64,000 nt of DNA from Sulfuricurvum sp. (GTDB lineage Bacteria > Campylobacterota > Campylobacteria > Campylobacterales > Sulfurimonadaceae): contig NZ_JAQTUH010000002.1 of NCBI RefSeq assembly GCF_028710345.1, positions 352,378 to 416,377 of the forward strand, in the 5' to 3' direction. The notes under the pieces are model-generated. The model had not been told where the DNA came from, made no database searches, and saw nothing but the letters and a program-made list of their open reading frames with translations. The translations under genes were made by a program, and so were the position numbers. Of the stretch, positions 8,414 to 17,478 are shown one piece after another (position 1 is the stretch's first letter; each line of letters begins with the position of its first letter).

Positions 8414-9927
8414 TCTTCTTCTCCGTTGTTAAGTTGGTTGTTGTTTAAAGGTTTCATTGCCGGGAAAAGCAATACGTCCCGAATAGAGTGTTGGTTGGTG
8501 AGCATCATCACCAAACGATCGATGCCGATCCCTTGACCGGCTGTTGGTGCCATACCGTAGCTAAGAGCGGTCACGAAATCTTCGTCCATCTCATGGGCTT
8601 CATCATCACCCGAATCTTTAGCCGCCATTTGACCTTCAAACCGCTCTAACTGATCGAGTGGATCGTTGAGTTCACTAAAAGCGTTGGCTATTTCACGTCC
8701 AGCAATGAAAAGTTCAAAGCGATCTGTTAACTCAGGACGTTCATCATTACGTCGTGCAAGGGGAGAAATCTCAACCGGATAGTGGGTGATGAAGGTTGGA
8801 TTAATCAGTTTAGCTTCAACGAATTCATCAAAGAGTTCCCCTTGAAGCTGTCCGAGATTCATTGCCGCATTGGCTTCGAGATTTTTCGATTTCAAAAATG
8901 CCAAAATGGCCTCTTTGTTATTGACAATCTCCTCAGGTACTCCGCCGATAAGAGTGAGGCTTTTAACGAGTTCAATTTCGCTAAATTGGTCGAAATCGAC
9001 TTCGAGTTCGCCATACGGGAGACGTTTTGGGAGGTTGAGATGATCAAAGAGATACTCGAAATACTCTTTAGTGATAAGAATCAAATCTTTATAAGTTTTG
9101 AATGCCCAATAAAATTCGATAGAGGTAAACTCAGGGTTGTGGGTTGCGTCCATCCCCTCATTACGGAAGTTACGATTAATTTCAAATACCGCTTCAAATC
9201 CGCCGACGATGAGACGCTTGAGATATAACTCAGGGGCAATTCGTAAAAATCGATCTATCCCTAATGCATTATGATGGGTCACAAACGGTTTGGCATTCGC
9301 ACCACCAGCAATCGGATGCATCATCGGAGTTTCTACTTCGAGGAACCCTTTATCTTCAAAAAAACGACGGGTAAGACTGATTACCTTTGAGCGGATATGA
9401 AATGTTTTACGCACTTCAGAATTCATAATCAAATCCAAATAGCGCTGTCGGTATCGCATCTCTTTATCGGTGATTCCGTGAAATTTTTCAGGAAGAGGGG
9501 AGATTGCTTTGGTGAGGATTTTGAGATCATCTGCGTGCAGAGAGAGTTCTCCATGCTGTGTCACAAACGGATAACCGCTTACTTCGATAATGTCTCCCAC
9601 TTCGATTAGTTTTTTAAAAACATCGTTATAAAAATTTTCAGGAAGATTGTCACGAGCAACATAAACTTGGAGCATTCCGCTTTCATCTTCGATTTTAATA
9701 AAACTTGCTTTACCCATCAAACGGTAGAGTTTGATTCGTCCTGCCACCGTGTAGTGACGATGCTCATCACGTTGATCCTCTTTTTTAAAAAGATCGGAGT
9801 TGACGTTATGAAACTTTTCGATGGTGGTATTACGCTGTGAATGGTTTGCGTACGGATCAATCCCCATATCTCGAAGAATTTTCCCTTTTTCGATCCGTTG
9901 TTGTATGTATTGATTATCAAATGTCAC
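8410..9927 (-). CDS. lysS: Lysyl-tRNA synthetase, class II
   Basis: A 505-residue class II LysRS that charges tRNA-Lys. It has an N-terminal OB-fold anticodon-binding domain (about 55-160, [19 protein letters not shown]) and a catalytic domain with motif 1 ([23 protein letters not shown]), motif 2 ([20 protein letters not shown]) and motif 3 near the C-terminus ([13 protein letters not shown]). The length and motif order match the bacterial enzyme. It lies 15 bases after fur and overlaps glyA. Confidence 0.97.
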   Translation of the reverse strand: MTFDNQYIQQRIEKGKILRDMGIDPYANHSQRNTTIEKFHNVNSDLFKKEDQRDEHRHYTVAGRIKLYRLMGKASFIKIEDESGMLQVYVARDNLPENFYNDVFKKLIEVGDIIEVSGYPFVTQHGELSLHADDLKILTKAISPLPEKFHGITDKEMRYRQRYLDLIMNSEVRKTFHIRSKVISLTRRFFEDKGFLEVETPMMHPIAGGANAKPFVTHHNALGIDRFLRIAPELYLKRLIVGGFEAVFEINRNFRNEGMDATHNPEFTSIEFYWAFKTYKDLILITKEYFEYLFDHLNLPKRLPYGELEVDFDQFSEIELVKSLTLIGGVPEEIVNNKEAILAFLKSKNLEANAAMNLGQLQGELFDEFVEAKLINPTFITHYPVEISPLARRNDERPELTDRFELFIAGREIANAFSELNDPLDQLERFEGQMAAKDSGDDEAHEMDEDFVTALSYGMAPTAGQGIGIDRLVMMLTNQHSIRDVLLFPAMKPLNNNQLNNGEEE

Positions 9928-9942
9928 TAGTTTTTCCCTTTA

Positions 9943-10410
9943 TTATTGGCATTCACGGCATTTACCGTAAATTTGCATAGAGTGTTCTTCTATTTTAAAT
10001 CCAAATGCTTCTGCAATTTTTTGCTGTTTTTCTTCAATTTCATCATCAACAAATTCGGAAATGGTTCCGCATTTTGTACAGATAAGATGGTCATGATGAT
10101 CTTTGGCACCCAGTTCGTATTTTTTCCCTTGCGCTCCAAAGGAGAGTGAGGTGACCATGTCGGATTCTTCTAAGAGTGATAACGTACGATAAACTGTAGC
10201 GATTCCAGTGCCTAGTTCAGGGTGCTTTTCTTGAATAAGATGGTGTAACCCTTCTGGCGTAAGGTGCTCATCCGAGTTGTACAGCATCTCTAATATAACT
10301 TCGCGCTGGATGGTAAATTTGAGCGCATTGACTTTTAGAAGCTGTTTGAAATCGCTAAGTAATTTAGCATATTCAACAGTGCGTTCTGTAAAGTCTGTAT
10401 GTGAACTCAT
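9943..10410 (-). CDS. fur: Ferric uptake regulator Fur
   Basis: A 155-residue Fur-family repressor: winged helix (about 20-85, with TPEGLHHLIQEKHPELGTGIATVYRTLSLL) and a C-terminal metal-binding dimerisation domain. The HDHLICTKCG and YGKCREC motifs give two CxxC pairs that bind structural zinc; the histidines in KDHHDHL match the iron-sensing region. It lies between cvpA and lysS, exactly where Campylobacter Fur (Cj0400) lies, which supports Fur rather than PerR or Zur. A second, shorter family member at 13525-13929 is the better PerR candidate. Confidence 0.92.
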   Translation of the reverse strand: MSSHTDFTERTVEYAKLLSDFKQLLKVNALKFTIQREVILEMLYNSDEHLTPEGLHHLIQEKHPELGTGIATVYRTLSLLEESDMVTSLSFGAQGKKYELGAKDHHDHLICTKCGTISEFVDDEIEEKQQKIAEAFGFKIEEHSMQIYGKCRECQ

Positions 10411-10413
10411 AAC

Positions 10414-10977
10414 TTATTTCCCTTTTTTTGCGGATGGTGTAGTTGAGTCATTTTTATCACTTTTATTGCTATCCATAAAATGAGTCACCTTATCTGTTTC
10501 GATGTGTAATATAAAATTTCCGGTAGCAAACATTGGTTCAAAGAAAATACTACTTTTCATTTTCTCTCCAAAATTTTCTCTTATCGCTGTAACACTAAAA
10601 AGGGCATAGATAATAACCGAGAGGATAAAGAAAAATTTGCTTGCTCCAACGATAAAACCGAGTCCTTGATCCAAAGGTCCTAATCCACTTAGCGTACTAA
10701 GACGTTTAAAACCGGCACCTAATGCAACCATAAATAGCCAAAAAATTCCGACAGTAAAAACAAATCCTACTAAATTGATGGCTGCTGATGATTGAAAATT
10801 AAAAAACGTAGTGTTGAGAAAATTTCCGATAGCACCACCGATATGTGAAGCGATAAAAAGTCCTCCAACAATTCCGACTAATCCAAATAACTCTCTGGAA
10901 AAACCGTTTAACAGCCCTTTTAACCCCAATAATAAAATAATTGAGCCTACGGCAACATCAAAATAATTCATATCCAT
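10414..10977 (-). CDS. cvpA: CvpA-family membrane protein
   Basis: A 187-residue inner-membrane protein with four predicted helices in the first ~140 residues (segments YFDVAVGSIILLLGLKGLLN, LFGLVGIVGGLFIASHIGG, INLVGFVFTVGIFWLFMVAL, FIVGASKFFFILSVIIYALF) and a polar, lysine-rich C-terminal tail. The D(Y/F)x(V/I)xxxxxLxGxxxG start is typical of the CvpA/colicin V production family. The family role is unclear; it has been linked to envelope stress. The start overlaps the stop of the diguanylate cyclase gene by one base. Confidence 0.87.
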   Translation of the reverse strand: MDMNYFDVAVGSIILLLGLKGLLNGFSRELFGLVGIVGGLFIASHIGGAIGNFLNTTFFNFQSSAAINLVGFVFTVGIFWLFMVALGAGFKRLSTLSGLGPLDQGLGFIVGASKFFFILSVIIYALFSVTAIRENFGEKMKSSIFFEPMFATGNFILHIETDKVTHFMDSNKSDKNDSTTPSAKKGK

Positions 10978-11900
10978 TACAACTCCATTTCGTATCGATC
11001 TTTACCGTTCTCTTTTGCTCGGTACAAAGCGTTATCTGAACGCTGAATTAAGCTATCCATTGTATCATCATCACGCAGTTGTGTCAGTCCAAGACTAATG
11101 GTGACAGAAATTTGTTCATTTTGATATAGCGGTTTGTTCTGTCTGCAAAGAGTTAAGAGACGTTCTGCAATTAATTGAGCACCTTCGATGTCGGTTCGAT
11201 TGAGTAAAATTAAAAACTCTTCTCCCCCAAAACGGTAAACTTTATCTCCATCACGAAGAGCTTTTTTAAGAAGTTTGGAGAGAAAAATAAGAATTTTGTC
11301 ACCTGCAATATGTCCGAAATGGTCGTTGATGCTTTTGAAGTTATCTATATCTAGCATTAAGATAAAGAGTTCGTTAGTACTTCTCTCTTTGGAAAGAATT
11401 TCATCAAAATGTTTTAAAAGTGCGTATCGATTAAAAGTTTTTGTAAGAGGATCAAGCGTTGAAGCTATCTCTAAACTTTTAACTTGTGAATTTAGACCTG
11501 AAATAATGTTATTCGCTCGGGAAACTTCATTGCTAAGGTGGGATTGTATATCGGAGAGTTTCTCGTTAAAGAATTTCAAATTAATAAGCTCTGATGGCTG
11601 ATTTTTTAAAATAGATGCATGTTTATCGGATATGTGCTCGTATATTTCATTGGATTGAGTATACGAATCGATACTGAGTTTGGCAATATCTTTGTAGTTA
11701 TAAGAATCATCACTGTTGTATTCGTGCAAATCGAGATCCCCGGTGAGATGATGATCTAGTACTTCTTTAGTAGCAATAGAGACAAGCTCGGCAAATTCAA
11801 GAGGGGTGATTTTTTCTTGACGTTTAGCCGCACTTTCTAAATAAAAAGAGAGCTCTTTGTAAAAAAGAGATAAAAAAAGGTTTATTTGTGCTGATTCCAT
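10977..11900 (-). CDS. Diguanylate cyclase (GGDEF domain)
   Basis: A 307-residue soluble protein with an N-terminal helical region of no recognised type (about 1-145) and a C-terminal GGDEF domain (about 148-307). The active-site loop reads GGEEF (225-229), a functional variant. An RxxD inhibitory site (R216-D219) lies five residues before it, so product feedback by cyclic di-GMP is expected. It should make cyclic di-GMP from two GTP. It heads the cvpA-fur-lysS run on the minus strand and is divergent from the DAHP synthase gene. Confidence 0.9.
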   Translation of the reverse strand: MESAQINLFLSLFYKELSFYLESAAKRQEKITPLEFAELVSIATKEVLDHHLTGDLDLHEYNSDDSYNYKDIAKLSIDSYTQSNEIYEHISDKHASILKNQPSELINLKFFNEKLSDIQSHLSNEVSRANNIISGLNSQVKSLEIASTLDPLTKTFNRYALLKHFDEILSKERSTNELFILMLDIDNFKSINDHFGHIAGDKILIFLSKLLKKALRDGDKVYRFGGEEFLILLNRTDIEGAQLIAERLLTLCRQNKPLYQNEQISVTISLGLTQLRDDDTMDSLIQRSDNALYRAKENGKDRYEMEL

Positions 11901-12081
11901 AACACTCCCCTTATCTATAAATATCTATCTCTATAAAATGCGCAATTATACTTCTTAAAACCTAAATGTAGCTTTTGTAGCGGATAATCAGTCGATTTTT
12001 AGGATAAAACGATAAAATTGCCTACCTTAAAAATAATATTATGTAATGACCTTAGGTCTAAGCACATCAGGAGAGATAATT

Positions 12082-13428
12082 ATGACGTCGTGGAGCCGCT
12101 CCAGCTGGAGAGAAAAAACAATTAAACAACAACCAACGTATCCTGATCAAGCTTATCTTCACGCTATTGAAGAGCAGTTAAAAAATTATCCTCCCCTTGT
12201 TTTTGCGGGAGAAGCACGTAATTTGAAAAAAAGTCTTGCGGATGTATGTGAGGGTAAAGCATTTTTACTGCAAGGTGGTGATTGTGCAGAGAGTTTCTCA
12301 GAATTTCATGCTCATAATATTCGTGATACTTTTAAAGTGATGATGCAAATGGCAGTAGTTATGACGTTTGCAGGCGGTGTTCCTGTTGTTAAGGTTGGAC
12401 GTCTTGGCGGACAATTTGCTAAACCTCGTTCGTCTGATATGGAAACGATTGATGGTGTGAGTTTACCGAGCTATCGTGGAGATATTATCAATGGTGTTGA
12501 ATTCAGCGAAGAAGCACGTGTTCCTGACCCTTATCGTATGGTTCAAGCGTACAATCAATCAGCCGCTACGTTGAATCTATTGCGTGCATTTGCATCGGGA
12601 GGTTTAGCTGATTTACATCAAGTTCATGCATGGAATCTCGGTTTTGTCGGACAAAACGAAATGACACGAAAATATGAAGAACTTTCACGTCAAATTGATG
12701 ATTCACTTCGATTTATGGCAGCGTGTGGGATTACATCCGATACCTATCGCACTTTGCGTGAAACTGATTTCTATACCTCTCATGAAGCCCTATTGCTCAA
12801 CTATGAAGAGGCATTTACACGCCAAGATTCACTGACGGGCGAGTGGTACGATGTATCGTCTCATATGTTGTGGATTGGGGATCGTACGCGTCAACTTGAT
12901 GGTGCACACGTAGAATTTATGCGCGGTATTAACAACCCAATCGGAATTAAAGCCGGTCCTTCAATGTCTACCGATGATTTATTGCAATTGTGTGATATTT
13001 TGAACCCGAATAATGAAGCAGGTCGATTAAATGTCATTGTTCGAATGGGAGCCGATAAAGTGGGTGATGATATGCCGAGATTGGTACGTGCTATCGAGGC
13101 TGAAGGGAAAAAAGTGCTCTGGAGTTGTGATCCAATGCATGGAAATACCATAACAAGCAATGGTTACAAAACGCGTCCGGTTGAGCAAATTCTCAAGGAG
13201 ATGAAACAGTTTTTCCAAGTTCATAAAGCAGAGGGAACCTATGCAGGTGGAGTCCATTTAGAAATGACCGGTAAAAATGTTACGGAGTGTTTGGGTGGAT
13301 CGTTTGAGATCACTTCAGATAACCTCAAAAGCCGTTATCATACCCATTGTGATCCACGTCTCAACGCAGACCAATCCTTAGAATTGGCATTTTTGATTGC
13401 TGACACACTTAAAGAAGCACATCGTTAA
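12082..13428 (+). CDS. 3-deoxy-7-phosphoheptulonate (DAHP) synthase, class II
   Basis: A 448-residue class II (plant/Helicobacter/Mycobacterium-type) DAHP synthase. It condenses phosphoenolpyruvate and erythrose 4-phosphate in the first step of the shikimate pathway. Typical segments are [49 protein letters not shown] and [10 protein letters not shown]; the Cys in GGDCAE is a metal ligand. I chose the ATG at 12082 because AGGAGAG lies seven bases before it and because [10 protein letters not shown] is the usual family N-terminus; the upstream in-frame ATG at 12046 has no Shine-Dalgarno. The gene is followed directly by a palindromic repeat that may end the transcript. Confidence 0.94.
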   Translation: MTSWSRSSWREKTIKQQPTYPDQAYLHAIEEQLKNYPPLVFAGEARNLKKSLADVCEGKAFLLQGGDCAESFSEFHAHNIRDTFKVMMQMAVVMTFAGGVPVVKVGRLGGQFAKPRSSDMETIDGVSLPSYRGDIINGVEFSEEARVPDPYRMVQAYNQSAATLNLLRAFASGGLADLHQVHAWNLGFVGQNEMTRKYEELSRQIDDSLRFMAACGITSDTYRTLRETDFYTSHEALLLNYEEAFTRQDSLTGEWYDVSSHMLWIGDRTRQLDGAHVEFMRGINNPIGIKAGPSMSTDDLLQLCDILNPNNEAGRLNVIVRMGADKVGDDMPRLVRAIEAEGKKVLWSCDPMHGNTITSNGYKTRPVEQILKEMKQFFQVHKAEGTYAGGVHLEMTGKNVTECLGGSFEITSDNLKSRYHTHCDPRLNADQSLELAFLIADTLKEAHR

Positions 13429-13430
13429 TT

Positions 13431-13486
13431 CGTCATTCCCGCGAAGGCGGGAATCCAGCTAGACTCCCGCCTTCGCGGGAATGACG
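13431..13486. repeat. Palindromic dRS3-like repeat downstream of the DAHP synthase gene
   Basis: Two perfect 22-base inverted arms (CGTCATTCCCGCGAAGGCGG plus GA, and its complement) flank a 12-base loop. Each arm carries ATTCCC-N8-GGGAAT or its near copy, the pattern of the Neisseria dRS3 element and of similar GTCATTCCCGCG... repeats in other proteobacteria. GC content is far above the surroundings. It begins two bases after the DAHP synthase stop codon and can fold into a strong hairpin, so it may act as a terminator without a T-tract, or protect the mRNA 3' end. It lies between convergent genes. Confidence 0.8.
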
Positions 13487-13524
13487 GAATATGAAATTAT
13501 CTTTGCCTCATTACTTAATTACAA

Positions 13525-13929
13525 TTATTTCTTCTGACATTTTGGACAAATACCTGAAATAATTACCGATACCTCTTCTGTTTTATAAGCACTTTGTGAT
13601 GCTACTAGTTGAATAAAACTTTGCGGGTCAAACTCGATATCTTTCAATTCACCGCATTGCGTACATAAAATATGTGCATGTCTCTCTTTTTCAATCTCAT
13701 AGTGTGTTTTTTGCCCAGGAACTTTTACTTCTCGAATCAAATTAACGCCCATCATACTGTGTATATTTTTGTAAAGCGTTGCCAGTGAGATTGAGCTAAA
13801 AATTTGACGTATAGAGCTGTAAAGGTCATCAATCGAAATATGTCCATGATATTCCATAAGCTCAATAATCGCTAGCCGTTGGGGTGTTGCTTTGAGTTTG
13901 TGCTGTTGCAATAGAGTGTAATTTTTCAT
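13525..13929 (-). CDS. Fur-family regulator, PerR-like
   Basis: A 134-residue Fur-family protein: winged helix (KATPQRLAIIELMEYHGHIS ... LATLYKNIHSMM) and a dimerisation domain with two CxxC pairs (ILCTQCGELKD and GICPKCQ) that should bind structural zinc. The shorter length, the absence of the His-rich HHDH region of the other copy, and KTHYEIEKERHAH suggest a PerR-type peroxide regulator, but Fur-family subtypes cannot be separated safely by eye. I chose the ATG at 13929; a TTG three codons upstream is also open. It is transcribed alone, convergent with the DAHP synthase gene. Confidence 0.8.
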   Translation of the reverse strand: MKNYTLLQQHKLKATPQRLAIIELMEYHGHISIDDLYSSIRQIFSSISLATLYKNIHSMMGVNLIREVKVPGQKTHYEIEKERHAHILCTQCGELKDIEFDPQSFIQLVASQSAYKTEEVSVIISGICPKCQKK

Positions 13930-14051
13930 AATATGCAATTATAAAAGAAAAATCCAAGAAATCAGATAAAGAGTAAAGGAATGGGCTTATTGTTTAATAT
14001 TGATTTAAATTCTCAAATTCTTGAACCCAAAAAAGGGTTCATTCTAAAAAC

Positions 14052-15122
14052 TTATAAGGAATCGATGACCCGTTGTAATTCATCGGGTTTGTTAGAGTAT
14101 TGCATTGCGGTATCTTTACTGATCAATTTTTTACGTAAGAATTCAACAATCTCTTGAGTTTGAGTGGTCATCCCAGTTACTTGTTGATTCAGTTGCATTT
14201 GAGAGTACATTTGGTGTACTTTATCTTCACGAATCAAGTTGGCGATTGCCGGATTGGTAATCATTACCTCTTGTGCTGCAATACGTCCTCCCCCAATTTT
14301 AGGGAGGAGCGCTTGAGAGATAACGGCAACCAAAGAGGTTGAGAGCTGTGCTCGAACTTGTGGTTGCTCTTCACCGCTAAAGACGTCAATGATACGGTTA
14401 ATGGTACCGGGCGCTGAATTGGTATGGAGGGTTCCAAAAACCAAGTGCCCGGTTTCAGCGGCGGTAAGGGCAGCAGAGATCGTTTCACGATCACGCATCT
14501 CCCCAATCAAAATAACGTCAGGGTCTTGTCGGAGTGCGTATTTAAGTGCGGCGGAGAAGCTCTTCGTATCTGTTCCGATATTACGGTGTGAGAAAAGCGA
14601 TTTTTTGTTTTGATGGACAAACTCAACGGGATCTTCGACGGTGATAATATGACGCGCTTCATTGAGATTAACTTCATTAAGCATTGCAGCAAGTGTGGTC
14701 GATTTACCGCTTCCGGTAGGTCCTGTTACAAGGATAAGCCCTTTTTCTCTTTTAATGAGTTCTTTAAATATTTTTTTTGCATTTAAATCATCCAAAGAGG
14801 GGATGGTAGTAGGAATGATACGAAAGGCACAAGCGATATCATCCATCGTTTTATAGTAGTTGGCACGGAAGCGACCTACATCGGGAATAACGATTGAGAA
14901 GTCGAGTTCATTATTCTCCTCAAATGCTTTTTTTTGTTTTTCAGTTAAGAGTGAATACGCCATCTCTTCAATTTGCTTTCCGTCCATAATAGGTAAATTG
15001 AGGGCAACAAGACGTCCGTCAATACGAATTTGAGGCTCAGAACGGCTAACCAAGTGCAAATCAGATGATTTGTAGGCAACAACACTTTTAAGCAGTTTAT
15101 GAATATCTAGGGATTGACTCAT
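14052..15122 (-). CDS. pilT: Type IV pilus retraction ATPase PilT
   Basis: A 356-residue PilT/VirB11-type hexameric ATPase of normal length. Walker A is GPTGSGKST (134-142), the Asp box is ITVEDPVEFVH, Walker B is VILIGEMRDRETI, and the His box is TGHLVFGTLHTNSA. The C-terminal AIANLIRED matches the PilT-specific AIRNLIRE motif needed for retraction. The protein powers pilus depolymerisation at the inner membrane face. The start overlaps the end of the ArsC-like gene by four bases. Pilus structural genes are not in the window. Confidence 0.93.
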   Translation of the reverse strand: MSQSLDIHKLLKSVVAYKSSDLHLVSRSEPQIRIDGRLVALNLPIMDGKQIEEMAYSLLTEKQKKAFEENNELDFSIVIPDVGRFRANYYKTMDDIACAFRIIPTTIPSLDDLNAKKIFKELIKREKGLILVTGPTGSGKSTTLAAMLNEVNLNEARHIITVEDPVEFVHQNKKSLFSHRNIGTDTKSFSAALKYALRQDPDVILIGEMRDRETISAALTAAETGHLVFGTLHTNSAPGTINRIIDVFSGEEQPQVRAQLSTSLVAVISQALLPKIGGGRIAAQEVMITNPAIANLIREDKVHQMYSQMQLNQQVTGMTTQTQEIVEFLRKKLISKDTAMQYSNKPDELQRVIDSL

Positions 15123-15463
15123 GGTAAAAATAGTCCTTCATATTGAGTTTGATTAAAACCGATTATAACATTTGAGCCGTATTCTATCACAGGACGTTTA
15201 ATAAGTCGATTTTCTTTTGTCATCCACTCAATTTTATCGTTGTTACTGAGATCTAACGATTTTAAATCAAGGTTCTTATAGGTTGTCCCTTTTGTGTTGA
15301 GCAAAAGTGAAAGGTCACTTTTATCACACCATTCAGAGATTTTTTTCGAATCTACGGGGGTAGTTTTGAAATCAACAAATGTATATTCAATTTTATGTGT
15401 GGTTAAAAAGGTGAGTGCCTTTTTGACGCTACCGCAGTTTTTAATACCGTAAACAGTTACCAT
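15119..15463 (-). CDS. ArsC/Spx/YffB-family thioredoxin-fold protein
   Basis: A 114-residue thioredoxin-fold protein of the ArsC/Spx family. It has a single N-terminal cysteine in YGIKNCGSVKKAL (Cys10) rather than the CxxC of Spx, and the C-terminal RLIKRPVIE motif typical of the family (arsenate reductase-like Arg near residue 90). YffB-type members have no proven substrate; arsenate reduction is possible but not supported by an ars context. It sits between gatC and pilT and overlaps pilT by four bases. Confidence 0.8.
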   Translation of the reverse strand: MVTVYGIKNCGSVKKALTFLTTHKIEYTFVDFKTTPVDSKKISEWCDKSDLSLLLNTKGTTYKNLDLKSLDLSNNDKIEWMTKENRLIKRPVIEYGSNVIIGFNQTQYEGLFLP

Positions 15464-15468
15464 GATAA

Positions 15469-15759
15469 TTACTCAATAATCTTAGGGACGATAAAAAAAT
15501 GATCTTGTGAATGGGGTGTATGGTTTAAGATGTCGTCATTAATTTGACGATTTACTCTCCGGATATCATCGCGTAGATGGGTTGAGCTAGTATCCATCGA
15601 GAAAGTCGGGTTAACACCATCGGTAGAGAGTTCGGAAAGATTATCCACAAATGAGACGATTTCGGACATTTGAGCAATCATCTCTGAACGATTTTCAGCC
15701 GGTATTTCTAAAAATGAGAGTTTTTCAAGACGTTGTAAAAGTGTTTCATCAATATGCAT
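15469..15759 (-). CDS. gatC: Asp/Glu-tRNA amidotransferase subunit C
   Basis: A 96-residue GatC. It has the family pattern: an N-terminal helix (LLQRLEKLSFLEIP), IAQMSEIVSFVDNLSELSTDGVNPTF-type core, the LRDD motif (about residue 67) and a C-terminal tail with FFIVPKIIE, the usual end of GatC. It stabilises GatA/GatB in converting Glu-tRNA(Gln) and Asp-tRNA(Asn) to the amidated forms. gatA and gatB are not adjacent, as is common in this phylum. Confidence 0.92.
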   Translation of the reverse strand: MHIDETLLQRLEKLSFLEIPAENRSEMIAQMSEIVSFVDNLSELSTDGVNPTFSMDTSSTHLRDDIRRVNRQINDDILNHTPHSQDHFFIVPKIIE

Positions 15760-15889
15760 ACTTTGAACCTAGTGAGGGAAATTTATTCTCTTATTGTAGC
15801 GAAAAATAGTTCTTATTATGAAAAATTAACAACTCTTGAGTTATCATTATCATCAAATAGATCAATTATGATTATCCACAGGAGCCCTT

Positions 15890-16486
15890 TTGAGCCTTAA
15901 AGAGAATATACAAGCTCTCCAAACTGAGCTAAGTTCGGAAGAAAAATTTTTTGAAAGTGCCGTGAAAACGGAACGTTTTGTTAAAAAATACCAAAAACCA
16001 TTGATAGCATCATTGTTAGCTTTGGTATTTGGTTTAGGTGGATATGCAGGTTATGAAGCATACGAAAAGGCAAAAATGGAGAAAGCCAATAGTGCTCTTA
16101 ATCTTTTATTGATGAATCCTAGTGATTCAAAAGCTAAGCAAGAGCTTGCTAATAACTCCCAACCGTTATATGAACTTTATACATTGTCACAAGCCCTTAA
16201 AAATAACGATCTTAAAGTGTTAAGTACACTAAAAAGCTCTAAATCAGGGGAAGTAGCTGATATTGCTACCTATGAAAGTGCGATAATTAGTAAAAATGAG
16301 AAAGAGTTGGGAACTTATAGCAAAAAGCAAGATGCGATTTACGGTGATTTAGCAACGATTGAATTGGCGGTAAAAGATATACAAGCAGGTAATGCTTCTA
16401 ATGCCCATACATCCTTGTCAAGAATTAAAGAAGATTCATCACTCTATCCTTTGGCTCAAATGTTGAGCCATTATGGTGTGAAATAA
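15890..16486 (+). CDS. YfgM-like membrane-anchored periplasmic protein
   Basis: A 198-residue protein with a cytoplasmic N-terminus, one membrane helix (about 43-62, PLIASLLALVFGLGGYAGYEAY) and a helical TPR-like periplasmic part. The layout resembles E. coli YfgM, an ancillary SecYEG/periplasmic chaperone partner. The neighbouring gene is a BamB-like lipoprotein, and yfgM-bamB is also the E. coli order, which supports the call. The start is TTG at 15890, with GGAG six bases upstream (15881-15884); no ATG fits. Its stop overlaps the next start (TAATG). Confidence 0.72.
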   Translation: MSLKENIQALQTELSSEEKFFESAVKTERFVKKYQKPLIASLLALVFGLGGYAGYEAYEKAKMEKANSALNLLLMNPSDSKAKQELANNSQPLYELYTLSQALKNNDLKVLSTLKSSKSGEVADIATYESAIISKNEKELGTYSKKQDAIYGDLATIELAVKDIQAGNASNAHTSLSRIKEDSSLYPLAQMLSHYGVK

Positions 16487-17478
16487 TGAGATATCTTTTT
16501 CCTTTAGCCTTGTTAGGGATACTTTTTCTTCAAGGGTGTTCACAAAAAGAGGTATTTAAACCAGAAAATCTAAAAGGGGAATGGCGTAGTAGTGGACATT
16601 TGAGTTCACCTATCAGCAATGTCTCACTCAAAGCGGCTGTTTTAGAAAACCGAAATCTTTTGACCAAAGAGGGTGAAAAAAAATTAAAAATTCCGGAAGG
16701 ATTTCGTTTTATCACTATAAATGATGGTTGGATTATTACTCAAAACAGTCTCAATAATTTAGAATTAATTCCTGAAGACGGTGTTAGTGAGCATGTTACA
16801 ATCGAGCTAAAACGTTCTGTTGCAGCAGCTAATATCGAAGGGGATGTAATAGCAATTTTGTTTGCCAATAATGAGATGGCATTGTATTCATTACAAAGCA
16901 AAAAATTAACTTTTAAAGAGAGTTCAAATGCTCCGATAGCTGTGGATGAACGGATTGTTAACCCTTATTTCTTAAAAGATTTAGTTGTTTTCTCAACATT
17001 GGACGGAAAAATTGTCATTGTTAATTCAACAGAAAAAAAGATGCTTAGATCAATTGTTGTTGGTTCAGAAGAGTATTTTAACAATGTAACTTATCTTAAT
17101 GTTATAGAGAACAATATGGTTGCATCTACCGGTAATACGGTTCTAGCCCTTTCTCAAAAAGAGAATCGTGAAAAATACGAAGTGCGTGATATTGCTTATA
17201 GTGATGATGGAATATGGTTGACGACAAAGCAAGGTGAAGTTGTAGCACTTACTTCAACATTGCAATTCAAAGGGAAGAAAAAATTCCCTTTTGCCCATTT
17301 TGTAGGGATTTCGGTTCAAAAAGATCATGTTTATGTTGTAGAGCAGGGGGGATATTTAATTGCGTTAAGCAAAGACTTACTCACCTATGATGTGTATGAC
17401 ATTGATATGAAGCATGAGAGCGTATTCGCTGGAGAGGGAAGATTTTATTTTGGCGATCGTTACATTGATGTAAAATAA
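16486..17478 (+). CDS. BamB-like beta-propeller lipoprotein
   Basis: A 330-residue lipoprotein: signal peptide ending in the lipobox LQGC (Cys18) followed by repeated beta-strand units such as GDVIAILFANNEMALYSL, DLVVFSTLDGKIVIVN and GIWLTTKQGEVVAL, the pattern of a WD/PQQ-type propeller. BamB helps the BAM complex insert outer-membrane proteins. Sequence similarity to E. coli BamB is not obvious by eye; the call rests on lipobox, propeller-like repeats, length (E. coli BamB is ~390) and the YfgM-like neighbour. It is followed immediately by the recombinase gene. Confidence 0.65.
   Translation: MRYLFPLALLGILFLQGCSQKEVFKPENLKGEWRSSGHLSSPISNVSLKAAVLENRNLLTKEGEKKLKIPEGFRFITINDGWIITQNSLNNLELIPEDGVSEHVTIELKRSVAAANIEGDVIAILFANNEMALYSLQSKKLTFKESSNAPIAVDERIVNPYFLKDLVVFSTLDGKIVIVNSTEKKMLRSIVVGSEEYFNNVTYLNVIENNMVASTGNTVLALSQKENREKYEVRDIAYSDDGIWLTTKQGEVVALTSTLQFKGKKKFPFAHFVGISVQKDHVYVVEQGGYLIALSKDLLTYDVYDIDMKHESVFAGEGRFYFGDRYIDVK

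Noticed and set aside
12046..12081. Upstream ATG for the DAHP synthase
   Set aside because: No Shine-Dalgarno before it, whereas AGGAGAG precedes the ATG at 12082 and the protein then starts as expected.
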